64,000 bases of DNA from NCBI GenBank assembly GCA_037367355.1, contig CM074702.1, positions 1-64,000 on the forward strand. The letters are read 5' to 3'. The position numbers and the translations under genes are program-made. A model generated the notes under the pieces. That model had not been told where the DNA came from, ran no database searches, and was given only the letters and a program-made list of their open reading frames with translations. Source of the DNA: Neoscytalidium dimidiatum (Eukaryota; Ascomycota; Dothideomycetes; Botryosphaeriales; Botryosphaeriaceae). Positions 11,477 through 20,970 of this stretch are shown here, one piece after another (the stretch's first letter is position 1; every line of letters starts with the position of its first letter).

Positions 11477-12299
11477 AACGAAAACAGTTGTGGTGTCTAG
11501 CAGATGCGTGACAGCAACGGAAAAGAGTTCGACACAGCGTGTACGATAATAGAATTGAGAAGATTGTGGATTTTGAGTAAAAACAGCGATCGTATATAAG
11601 ACGTAGAACAGGGACCTTGATATGTGATGCTTGCTTGCACCAGGGGCAGGACTGTTCACACCATCAAGGTATAGGCCCTACTAGGTCACGTTGAAGTGTG
11701 CTTCGCGACTGTGCTTCGGCCGATCTGCGTGGGGCAATGTGGCTGGGTCTCGCGCGAATTTTGCCGAATCGGCAAACTAATGGACCATTAACCGTGACAA
11801 CTTACCCCCAGAAACGGACTTTCCACCCAAGTCCCCAGATTCTCGGCTACCGGAATTGCCGAGCGGACTGTGACAGGGGCGGGTCACAATGCATGTCTTC
11901 GACCGACCAGGGTCGGTCTAGCGGAAAATAAGCAAGACAGAGGACGATGGTGGGACCCGCGGCGTCCACAGACCAGGCCACGGCCTGTCAAATTTCCTTT
12001 GTCCGCGGCCACCGTTCGTATCCAGAAGTGCCGCTTGCCAGCATCATCAATTCCTGGAATAGGAGGCTACTGGTCCTGCACTGTCACCAAGCAGCTACGG
12101 GCTCCGCTATCGCTTCTGTGCTCCGCTTTCGCTTAATGTTGCCATCCATGGATGGGCATATATATCAGCTGCAAGTTGTATGCCCTTGGTGGTGAAACAA
12201 GACAGTTGTCCTGAGCTTGACCATATCTTAACTATCTAGATCAAGAAAATCAGCCCACCCAGTACGCGGCTGTGCTCTTCTTTCTCCATCGAGTGTCAC
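11477..12299. promoter_or_regulatory. Divergent promoter of BVMO and MFS genes with three inverted repeats
   Basis: TATA-like elements serve each side: TTATATAC on the minus strand at 11593-11599 and CATATATATC on the plus strand at 12157-12166. Between them are three inverted repeats: TTGCCGAATCGGCAA at 11761-11775, CTCGGC-N10-GCCGAG at 11842-11863 and GACCGACC-AG-GGTCGGTC at 11901-11918. The CGG/CCG half-sites are those bound by Zn2Cys6 regulators of fungal clusters. No regulator gene of that class was found in the window. Confidence 0.55.
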
Positions 12300-14047
12300 A
12301 TGGCTCATCAAGCAGTGCTGGAAGAATTGGCGGGTATCCCCGGTGAGGATGAGCTCGACCGACTGGCGCGTCAACGGCCGGAGATATTCTCATCTCGTTG
12401 GTCCGAAGTTGGTTTCCTCTACTCGGTTAGTATGTCGACTGCTCTGATGGTGAGTTGCCATCGTTGATGAAACGCATTCGTACCTTGCTCTTTACAATGT
12501 CTCTAGGAGTATTTTGTCTCAGGCTTCAATATCATCCTCCCAAAGGTTTCAGAGGAATTTCAAATGACGCAGGCGTCCAAGACCTGGCCTGCAAACGCTT
12601 TCTCCCTCGCCGTTGCCTGCTTTCTGGTCGTCTTCGGACGCCTCGCAGTAAGTCAAGGGTCAGCTGTTGAGCTGCGTTCTGAAACTGACTTCGATAATAA
12701 TCCAGGACATCCATGGCGGATACGTTATCTACATGGGTGGAATCAGCTGGTTTACCGTTTGGTCCTTCATAACCGGCTGGTCACAAAACGAGATTATGAT
12801 AGATGTCTGTCGTGCCTTGCAAGGAATCGGTCCTGCCGCGTTCCTTCCCACCGGCCTCATGTTGTTGGGGAGCTTCTACCGCCCCGGTCCACGGAAAAAC
12901 ATGAGCATGGGCATCTACGGGGCGATGGCACCTGTTGGATTCTACCTCGGTATCTTCTTTGCCGGCATCACAGCGCAGTACACAACGTGGCGATGGTGGT
13001 TCTTCATTGGGTCCTTGCTGTGCCTATCGACGCTCGCCGTTGCCTACTTCTCCATCCCATCCAACGTCCACCGCGGACGCAGAGATGTGAAAATGGACTG
13101 GTGGGGGGCTTTTTTGCTCTCATCCGGCCTGATTCTCGTCGTTTTTGCCATCACAGACAGCGCACACGCTCCTCGGCGCTGGGGAAACCCGTACATCTAC
13201 TTAACATTCGCCGCCGGCATAGTCATTCTCGGAGTCGCCTTCTACGTGGAGGGCTGGGTAGCCAAAAACCCACTGCTCCCGTTTGACATGTTCCGGATCA
13301 AGTACGTGCGGCCATTATTTCTCGCCCTAACCGCGTGCTGGGGAAGCATGGGCATCTTCATGCTGTATGCAACGTACTAGTAAGCCATCGTCCCCTTTTC
13401 TGCGCGGGGACCCAACTGATCTGAGACTCTGGAGCATGACTGAGCTCATGAATGTTGGGCCCATGCACCAGGTAGCTTGGTTTGCGCCGATGGCGGTCGG
13501 CGGCCTCCTCATCGCATCCATCGGCGGCCTGGTACTGCACCGCCTGCCAGGGACGGTGACGATCCTCGTCGCCGGAGCCGCGTGGATCGTGCCACCGCTG
13601 ATGTTCGCCATCATGCCTCCCAGAGCGGACTACTGGCCTTGGATTTTTCCTGGCATGGTCTGTACTGCCATAGCGACCGATACGACCTTCACCGTTAGTA
13701 ATGTCTTTGTAAGGATGCCCCAATAGAGTCCACTTTCTTAATCTTTCCCACTGATGAATGCGCAGGTGATCAACCAGATGCCCCTCAAGAGACAGGGGGT
13801 TGCCGGCGCCGTCATCCACAGTACCGTTCAGCTTGGAATTTCTTTGTTCCTAGGCATTGCGGACGTAATAGCCGTCGAAACGAAGCATAGAGGAAAGCGG
13901 GAGAGCTACAGGATCATATTCTGGTTTGAGGTAGCTCTTTCGATGACATCGTTTGTTATACTGCTTTGCTTTGTTAAAATCAAAACTGCCAAAAGTGATC
14001 TCACGGCAGATGAGAAGGAAGCACTAAGGGGAAGCACGCCAATTTAA
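12300..14047 (+). CDS. MFS multidrug-type transporter (DHA2/14-TM class)
   Basis: Membrane exporter of 506 residues. Exons 12300-12449, 12507-12647, 12706-13379, 13435-13708 and 13766-14047, introns 55-58 bp, in frame. The cytosolic start is followed by many hydrophobic helices. GRLADIHGG matches the loop 2-3 motif of the superfamily, and CRALQGIGPA with PTGLMLLGSFYRPG are typical of proton-driven drug:H+ antiporters of the DHA2 group. The short C-terminal tail is polar. It shares its promoter with the Baeyer-Villiger gene, so it probably exports, or imports, a compound handled by the cluster. The substrate is unknown. Confidence 0.88.
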
Positions 14048-14084
14048 CTGTCGTTTAACCGGAGAAATAAGAAGCACCTCGAAA

Positions 14085-14420
14085 CTATTTACGCTGTTAG
14101 ATTTTAACATACTATTTAGATTACCATATCGCTTTTACTACCTAATATTTTAGTGCCGAAATATTCTAAATTTATACTTTTATATATCTAATTCTAAACC
14201 TTACTATAAGCTAAAATATAAATAATTTTATATTTATAATAGTCTTTAAACTAATAGTAGAAAACTTAAATATTATAATTTTATCTATTTTATTAGATAT
14301 AAGTTTAAAATTATAAGCTAGATAAATTAAATATATTTTCTATTAAACCTAGGGAATTTTACTAATATCGAGGTAGCTTAAAGGCGAGGTATATACTTTA
14401 CGACGGAGAGTATCTTATTA
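14085..14420. repeat. Small RIP-like AT island
   Basis: From about 14150 to 14420 the sequence is TpA-rich with very little CpA or TpG, like the block at 1-4300. It probably marks a short degenerated repeat inserted just behind the transporter gene. No coding trace remains. Confidence 0.6.
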
Positions 14421-15301
14421 CTGCCACTTGGATGTTTTTGTTAGCTGTGCCAAAAGGTAGATCCGTGCGACGCTGATGGCTTCATATAAGGAGGATCTCT
14501 TTCGCGCCACGTTGTACATCATCGGCATTCTCTTCTATCTGAATACACTTACCGGCACTATCCGGTGCTTTACGGATCCGCGCATCTAATATCCCAGTCA
14601 GTTCCCTAAAATTATTTTTGTGCGAAGCTAAGCGGCCCATTCGCTCCGATCCGGCACTGGTGATCCCGCATGGATCAGCAAATAGGTCTGTTCACGGAGT
14701 GCGCGGAATGATGAATTGGTCTTCAGGGTTTAATGCATCCAATCCGTTGCGGGGTAGCGGCGGCAGAGCAGAGACGGCAGGACGCGTGCGCGGCAGTAAG
14801 GTTCGAGCGCCACCGAAACGAGGAAAAGCTCCAGCTATCTGAATTTGCTTAGGAACTGGGTAGTTCAGAGTAAAATGCCCATAACGATATCTAACTTTCT
14901 ACGAACCGTCTCCTTGATCCTGCTGTAGTTCCGTTAACTCCGCACGGTCGGCCGAGTTAACCACCGAGCAGTGACGAATACAAGTAAGTAGGTGAAGACG
15001 CGTATGTATACGGCGGGGGGCAGATTCCCCCACATCGCACCATAATATCCTATTTCGTTTAGCCTGTTGGTATTCCATGCACCTTTTCCGTTTCAGGATT
15101 CCCACTTGACCTCCTTCAGTCTAGATGTTTCCACCTACGGTAAAGTCAATGCTTTGCCGGTGATCCGCGCATCGCTCTCCCATTTACTCGTGTGACCGCA
15201 ATACGAACACATCAAACAAGAAGTGATCATCCTTCTGATCCGCAGCACTGTAGGATATGTAGAACTGAGCAAGTCGTGAGCAACACAATGTCGTCTTCAA
15301 A
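14421..15301. other. Intergenic, upstream of membrane protein
   Basis: No convincing coding segment. CCGATCCGG at 14646-14654 differs by one base from the CCGATTCGG motif of the lactonase-like gene's promoter. Confidence 0.4.
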
Positions 15302-16210
15302 ATGTCGGAGTCAGAGACAGTACAGACCTACGAAAATGGGGCAACGATGAATGCCGGGAACCCAGACGTCGGCCCTTTTGGCCCGCCGGATTTGCACTAC
15401 ACCCTGCGCACGCGCAAGAAGAAAATCGCAAGGTTCTGGACGCCACTGGTGCTAGACTGCTGCGTCATTCCTGTGGCGCTTTTCTACTCACTCCGCTTCT
15501 CGACGCGCCTGTCCAACGCCACCATCTTTGGCATCACCACCGCACTGACCGGCGGCACGCTCGTTCTCGAGTTCTTTCTCCGCGGTTACTATCTTTGGAA
15601 GGTTACCTCGCACTGCCGGCCCAAGTCTGCACCGCGCGCCTACTTTGACTACACGCATTGGGTGTTCCTGCTTGCCATCCTCGTCACCGTCACTGAGCTC
15701 GTCGTCGGCAACGCCTACCCAAACCCTATCGAGCGCCTGCTCGCAATGCCCGCGCCCAGCGTGCTCTTCATCTTCGCCGCCGACGTCCTATTGCGCGACC
15801 TTCTACACCAATGCAAATACAAGTCTCCTGTCCGCATCTCCACCTGTCCCGCCGGCACCACTTTCCGCCCCGGCATCTACGCGATCATTGAGGATATCGT
15901 CGCCACCGACGGCGGTGGTGGAACGGATTTTAGGGAGAACCTTGCCTTGAGGTATCGAAGCAGCTACCGGTTCCGCCACATGCTGCGCGTTCTCTCGCTG
16001 TTCTGGAGTCTGGGAGGAGTCATTACCGCGCTGGGCACGTCCGCTCTGGTGTGGACGCTAGACGTCGATTACGCCTACGGTATCGGCTGGGTCACACCGT
16101 TCGCTTGGGGGTTGATCTGGACTTTGCTCACCATGTATTGGGTGCCGGTATGTTTAAGGCTCGAGTACGCCTCATGGGCGGAAGCACGGAACGAGGCTGT
16201 TGTGCTATAG
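15302..16210 (+). CDS. Uncharacterised fungal multi-pass membrane protein
   Basis: Intronless, 302 residues. A soluble N-terminus of ~45 residues ends in a basic patch (RTRKKK), followed by about six to seven hydrophobic segments, for example around FWTPLVLDCCVIPVALFYSL, then WVFLLAILVTVTELVVG, SVLFIFAADVLL, VLSLFWSLGGVITAL and FAWGLIWTLLTMYWV. There is no signal peptide and no motif tying it to a transporter or enzyme family that I can name. Similar unnamed proteins exist in other ascomycetes, as far as I recall. It lies inside the oxidative cluster, but co-function is only suggested by position. Confidence 0.75.
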   Translation: MSESETVQTYENGATMNAGNPDVGPFGPPDLHYTLRTRKKKIARFWTPLVLDCCVIPVALFYSLRFSTRLSNATIFGITTALTGGTLVLEFFLRGYYLWKVTSHCRPKSAPRAYFDYTHWVFLLAILVTVTELVVGNAYPNPIERLLAMPAPSVLFIFAADVLLRDLLHQCKYKSPVRISTCPAGTTFRPGIYAIIEDIVATDGGGGTDFRENLALRYRSSYRFRHMLRVLSLFWSLGGVITALGTSALVWTLDVDYAYGIGWVTPFAWGLIWTLLTMYWVPVCLRLEYASWAEARNEAVVL

Positions 16211-16616
16211 ACGTTTGTCATCGGAACGTCAAGCGACTGGAAGACGGCACAAAACCAAACAGAACATCTCCACGACAAATAACGCAAGATCGTATAATCC
16301 GCGACTACCGAAAACATGAATATTATACGGTCCGAGACTTTCAATTGTTGGCGGGGCTCGGGCCATCTACCCGAAGGGATCCGCGGAGAGATTCCATCAA
16401 CAATGATACGTCGGCCTCCGCCAATTCGGCATAGGTTGCCGAGAATCTCCGTAGGTGAGGGGAGAGAAAAGCAAAACAATCTCGGATGATGAGAACTATG
16501 CGATTTTGTAATTCCGAAAACAATCTACTAGGGGATTCGGCTCCGCTGTCATATCTATAATTCAGGCAATGTCAATCAACATGAAGAGGTTATCTTATTG
16601 TGTCCACGCCTGCTTT
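16211..16616. other. Intergenic
   Basis: Nothing recognisable; presumably the 3' region of the membrane protein gene. Confidence 0.4.
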
Positions 16617-16940
16617 TTAATCAGCGCGGCGGTCGCTCCGTTCCAGTCTTCCCAATGTTGACTGGGCCAACGGGATATTGAAGCAGAGCAGCTCTTCGGA
16701 ATCCTCGCGACGCAGCATAGGCACGCGAAGAGGCCGGGCCTGCTCGGAGGGCTCTATGGTTCTGTGGAAATGGTACGTTCGTAGGAAGCTCTCGGAAGGC
16801 GTGATCGAGTGGCCACAGTCGGCGAGCAGAGGCTTGAGGCGATCGTATTCCACATTACGTCAGTCCGGGTCTATAAGGTCGACGGTATGGACCTGCCAGA
16901 CTATGATATCGGCGTAGGTCAGGTCGGCGTGTGGCCACTG
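16617..16940 (-). pseudogene. Possible glutathione-transferase-like C-terminal fragment
   Basis: Reading the minus strand from 16940, a stretch containing LTYADIIVWQVHTVDL resembles the C-terminal helical domain of glutathione transferases. It meets a TGA stop and then continues in the same frame (EYDRLKPLLADCGHS) to a stop at 16617. No start, no N-terminal thioredoxin-fold part and no clean splice sites are visible. The assignment rests on a short resemblance and is weak; a chance open frame is possible. Confidence 0.2.
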
Positions 16941-18045
16941 GCTGGATCATGCACTGTTGGGAGGGATTTGGAAGTTGCGGGTAAAAAGTCTGATGATGTG
17001 GAATCGCGGGAGCTGGATAAGGTGGTGGGAGTGCTGGCGAGCTGCATCCGGGCTACCAAAGTCAGAACCTGAAATTTTCTCGTCGACGCAATTGCTTCCT
17101 TCTTGGGCCGGGATGGCTTTTAAATATAGCAGTAATCATACTGAACAAGGTTGCGATCAGCCATAGCTTGAAATTTAATCATAATTGAACGGAAATACGA
17201 AGTGAGCTTCGGAAGTTCTGAAATCAAATTGGCAGGCACTGAAGGCAATATATAAGCAGGTGTCTGGCGGAGTCAAAAGGATCACGGCTATGTTGCATAG
17301 CAGTGTCCCTATCTATACGTGTGTTGGCTATATTAAGTGTCAGCATTTAGTTGTTCTCGGCTTATTTGCTACCTGGAATGCATTGGCAGCGGTGGCAGTG
17401 CAGGCCGGGGCATTGAAACACGAACACGAGAATGGAGTAGTGCGGATGCGATGTCTTTCCACACGCATTCGATGCGCGATAAAGAAATATACATGTGGTC
17501 AAATACGCTCAGCCACTTCAGCGCGCTCACAATAATCTACAGCAAGCCCAAGTGATATGAACTTCCCGACCGTCGTCCATTCCACTTTTTCCTCTCAGCC
17601 CCCCCAAAGCATCCCCTCAACGCCTTAAAGCCAACAAGCTCTTCAAGTAATCAATCAACAGCACAATCAGGAATTGGTTCATCATGTCCAAGCGCGACAC
17701 CGGCCGTGAGACGCAATCTATGTCAAATCAAAGAACGCTATCCATCCACCAGGACCATGACAAGTAGCGCAGGCAAAGCAGAGCGACAGCTGCGGGGTGG
17801 CTCGGATCAGCTATGCCGGCCTCCTAAATTCGCATGCCAAACACTCTTCTGTGCAGCTTAAACCGACAATCACGTCTACTGCTTCCGCAATATTTGCCTC
17901 GTAGGCGCATCCACACACTAGTGCTTGAGACCTCTTCTTAACCCGCCTGCGAAGCTAGGCAAAAGGGTAAACCCGTATTTCGTACATATAATAGCTATAA
18001 GCGCATTTTTATGCGAAGATAGAACTACAATTCTCCAATTTAATG
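16941..18045. other. Intergenic
   Basis: Scattered short open frames on both strands resemble nothing I know. No repeat or RNA gene is seen. Confidence 0.4.
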
Positions 18046-19300
18046 TCAACCTCCGTCCTTCACTGCCCCCGCAAAATCCGCCAAAAACCTCCACAAACCC
18101 ACGCCCTTCCAGCCCTTTTCCTTCCATGCGTTCGCCGTTTTCGGGAAGAAATCAATCACATCCTTCAGTGTAGTATCATGGGCAATGATAACAAGGACAG
18201 CTGCATCCCCGTCGAACTCGCCCATTTCATCCACCGTCTTTTGCGCCGTCTCGAGATCAAAGTCTGGCATGCCCGTGGGTGCCAATCGGTAGAATGGCGT
18301 GGTTCGAGACCGCAGTGGGTGCACCGTCTCCTCGATGAGCGCGCCGGGGCAGACTGTTCCAGGCTGAAAGGGTGGGTTGGAGAAGGGAGATGGGGTAAGC
18401 TGCTCTGGAAGGGGGAGAAAGGGCGAGGGGCGCAGCTCACCGCCATGGTGTGACACGTCTCCACCAGTGAGGATGAAGGTGGTAGACGTCGTGCGGGCGA
18501 GGCCGCAAACGTGACCGACTGCGTGCTGAAATGGACTTGTTAATGCAGGAGACGTTTCATGTAGGGTCCACACTCACTCCGGGAGTGTTGAGAATATAGA
18601 AGCTGCCGTCGTTGAAAAAGTCGACGGCGTCAAATGGGCCTAGCCGGAGGCGATTTGGGTGCTTTGAGAAGTCAATTTCGCGGATATTGCGGCCCCTGGT
18701 TGGACATCAGCTCAGCATGAGCATTGCAGGCAGATGAGGGTGGCCAGTTCGAAACATACTTGTAATCTGATTCCAAGAACAGGCTGGACGGGTTTGCGGG
18801 ATAGCCGGGAGTGAGAGCTTGCAAGAAACCCGCACCCATCACAAGTTCTGTTGAGCTAGGGAAGCGGGTAATGTCTCCAACGTGATCGCAGTGCCAATGG
18901 CTATGAGAAAAAGTCTTAGCGTCTTGTTTTCACAACGGTCAGATCTTGTTCACCTCCAGATCACAGATTTGATTTCCGTTCCTTTTACTCCATTCTCTTC
19001 CAGAACATCTAGCACATCCTTCTTTACCTCGATGTTCCAGTTGGTTCCATCAACAGTATTAACAAGTACCGGTGAGAGGTTCTGCCAGTCTTTGCGTACA
19101 CCTAAATCAAAGATTATCTTGCCGTGTTGGGGATGCTCGATGAGAAATGAATAAGCTGGGACGTCCATATGAGTATGTCCCTTAATTTCTGGTTGCACGA
19201 AACCGGACACAGGCACTTTGATCCTTGCGCCAGTGTCGATTATGCGCACCTGGACGATTGCATCAGAAGCCGGAATCCCGAGGTTGGTTGTTGCCGCCAT
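18046..19300 (-). CDS. Lactonase-like metallo-beta-lactamase-fold hydrolase
   Basis: Zinc hydrolase of 361 residues. Exons 19300-18954, 18900-18760, 18695-18578 and 18525-18046, introns 52-64 bp. The metal motif HWHCDH (HxHxDH, residues 117-122) is assembled across intron 1. TPGHAVGH (H203 or H207), TGGD (D225) and a late IIAHD supply further ligands. The overall pattern fits the branch annotated as N-acyl-homoserine-lactonase-like, whose bacterial members open lactone rings. No signal peptide, so probably intracellular. Next to a Baeyer-Villiger enzyme, hydrolysis of the lactone or ester it forms is an attractive role (inference). The second MBL relic at 19810-20361 is a different subfamily. 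Confidence 0.85.
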
Positions 19301-19409
19301 AGCTTGCAGATCACTTTATCCTTATGTTCGTGGGCTCTTTCAGTGATTTATAGAAACTTGGCGATGGGCTTCGGATTAATAAAAAAAGACCGCCGGTACA
19401 GCTGTCACA

Positions 19410-19418
19410 CCGATTCGG
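19410..19418. promoter_or_regulatory. CCGATTCGG candidate regulator site
   Basis: This 9-mer lies 110 bp upstream of the lactonase-like gene's start codon. It is the exact reverse complement of CCGAATCGG, the core of the palindrome at 11761-11775 in the BVMO/MFS promoter. CCG-N3-CGG is a typical zinc-cluster protein half-site arrangement. The function is not demonstrated. Confidence 0.4.
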
Positions 19419-19632
19419 GGATTTTTCCAAGAGCGTTCTAAAAGGATGGACCCCATGTAGAAAGTGGAGTGATTGGCGAATACAAGATAAGATCGCTTCA
19501 CGGATTTGTAAGCAGTGCCCTGCACCAACCTGATTTCTATCAGCTATTTCTCAGCCGGACGATGAAGCGGACGAAACATATAATATAAAAATTCATTCGC
19601 AGTCATTGGCTGAAGAATTTTCGGCGTACAGA

Positions 19633-19805
19633 CTACCACGTAAGTACAGCCTTAACGGTATAGCAGTTGTGCATGTCGTCGATGGCCTTTTCCCAGCTAT
19701 CTGCGGGGTAGAATTTGGCCATCTTATCGATAGGGAACAGACCCATTCTATATCATGATATCATCTGAGGTAAGAACTCGGCTGGTGGAGCGCCACTCAT
19801 ACACG
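19633..19805 (-). pseudogene. Alcohol dehydrogenase C-terminal relic (ADH half A)
   Basis: On the minus strand the frame reads GAPPAEFLPQMI, a TGA at 19753-19755 where TGG is expected, then YRMGLFPIDKMAKFYPADSW and DDMHNCYTVKAVLTW before a normal stop at 19633-19635. This is the C-terminal end of a zinc-type MDR alcohol dehydrogenase (aryl-alcohol dehydrogenase-like). The rest of the enzyme is missing here. It begins exactly where the dehydrogenase relic at 60981-62073 stops, so the two look like halves of one gene. The premature stop is a C-to-T change at CpA on the plus strand. Confidence 0.75.
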
Positions 19806-19809
19806 GTAA

Positions 19810-20361
19810 CTCTACCCAAACACAGTATCGTTCTCCCGGCTCCCAAGATAGTATGTAGTTTATACAATCGCCCTATACCGGCCCAAGCAGTATCACTAGG
19901 TCCTCATCTAGCATAAAGAAGCTAAATAGGTACGGCGCAGGTTTAGCGGGTGCGCGTAGCGAGAAATTCTCCTTACCGCAGACAGCTTACCAATACTAGA
20001 CTTTCTCATCATACTCGCGCTCAATACCAGCACAGACGTAAGGCGCGGCGAGGAATTCTGCGGACTGGAAGGCTTCGAGGATAGGGTTGGCGCTGAAGTA
20101 GTGCTGCAAAACGAATCTCAGTAGGCTTTCATGGTTTGCTTTGTGGGACGGACGATGTACATCTGGGTGGTGGTGGGTCACAAAGACAGCAGCAAGGTCG
20201 GTGCGGGGTTCAACAGTATGGATCCATGTTAAGATAGATTCAGCGTCTTGTATGAGGAAAGGCGGGTCGATAAGAATCGAGCTTTTTGGCCCGACAATAA
20301 GAGTTGTCACGGAGGATAGACTCTTAACGCTAGAGATGTGGTGGTAGGTTTTAAGAGGCAT
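19810..20361 (-). pseudogene. MBL-fold hydrolase N-terminal relic (MBL half A)
   Basis: It starts at ATG 20361, with FVTHHHPD joined to HYFSANPILEAF after removal of a 57-bp intron (20104-20160), giving the zinc motif HHHPDH. The frame continues to EREYDEKV, where TAG (19996-19998) replaces an expected TGG, then a disturbed intron, APYLFSFFML, VILLGPV and a second TAG (19873-19875) for CAG, then GDCINYIL and ends at VWVE (19810). Both stops are CpA-to-TpA changes. About 13 residues seem lost before VWVE. The C-terminal half is absent here but present at 62152-62560. Confidence 0.75.
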
Positions 20362-20574
20362 ACTGCAAGATAGGATCCAGTCTGGTAGGATGTGTCGTAT
20401 GATATATGGCTACCTCGAGAAAGTATCAAGGCTCGGTCGTGAGGCTGTGCATGAGACAAGGACTTAGTCGTAGAAGTAGTTGAAGAGAACTCGTCTGACC
20501 CCATTCAACGGCAGTGCGAAGTGTTTTGTATCCCTCTTGTGGCACGCTGTAGCCAAATTCGGACCTTGAACAAA

Positions 20575-20970
20575 ACAGCTCCTAAATTGTTCCAACATTT
20601 CCCGGTTGAACTGCCAGATTAAGCGTCGATTTCATGCCACACTCCGGCCAATCTAGCGTAACAACGTTCGGATTCGCTCCTCGATCAAAAAGAAGTCCAA
20701 CGAGGTCGACACGTTCTTCATGGATAGCATTTTGAAGTGGCGACCAGTGACGACTTGTTCCGATCGTGTTTGGATTCATCCCGCTCTAAAACAACAAATG
20801 CACCAGAGTGCTATTCCCTGCCTTCACTGCTGGACGTAGAAATTTTTCTCCAAATGCTTCGACACTAAGAAATTTCTCTGTAGCAGGCTGTGAAGTAGCA
20901 TGTAGTTTCTTTCATCCTCACACAGCTCGACGAGCGCAGTTTCCAGATGGCACAAGAGTTATCATTTGAA
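20575..20970 (-). pseudogene. Ankyrin-repeat protein relic
   Basis: Reading the minus strand, SVEAFGEKFLRPAVKAGNST, LVHLL, a TAG, then SGMNPNTIGTSRHWSPLQNA and LVGLLFDRGANPNV match consecutive ankyrin repeats. An upstream stretch (LVELCEDERNYMLLHSLLQR) is in a different frame, so there is at least one frameshift as well as the stop. No intact start or end is visible. Confidence 0.6.

Noticed and set aside
11477..11659. N-terminal extension of the BVMO
   Set aside because: The frame is open, but the extension contains the TATA-like element and lacks family resemblance; the FAD motif sits at the normal distance from ATG 11476.
17260..17535. 91-codon plus-strand frame as a small gene
   Set aside because: No leader, splice sites or family resemblance; length is within chance expectation.
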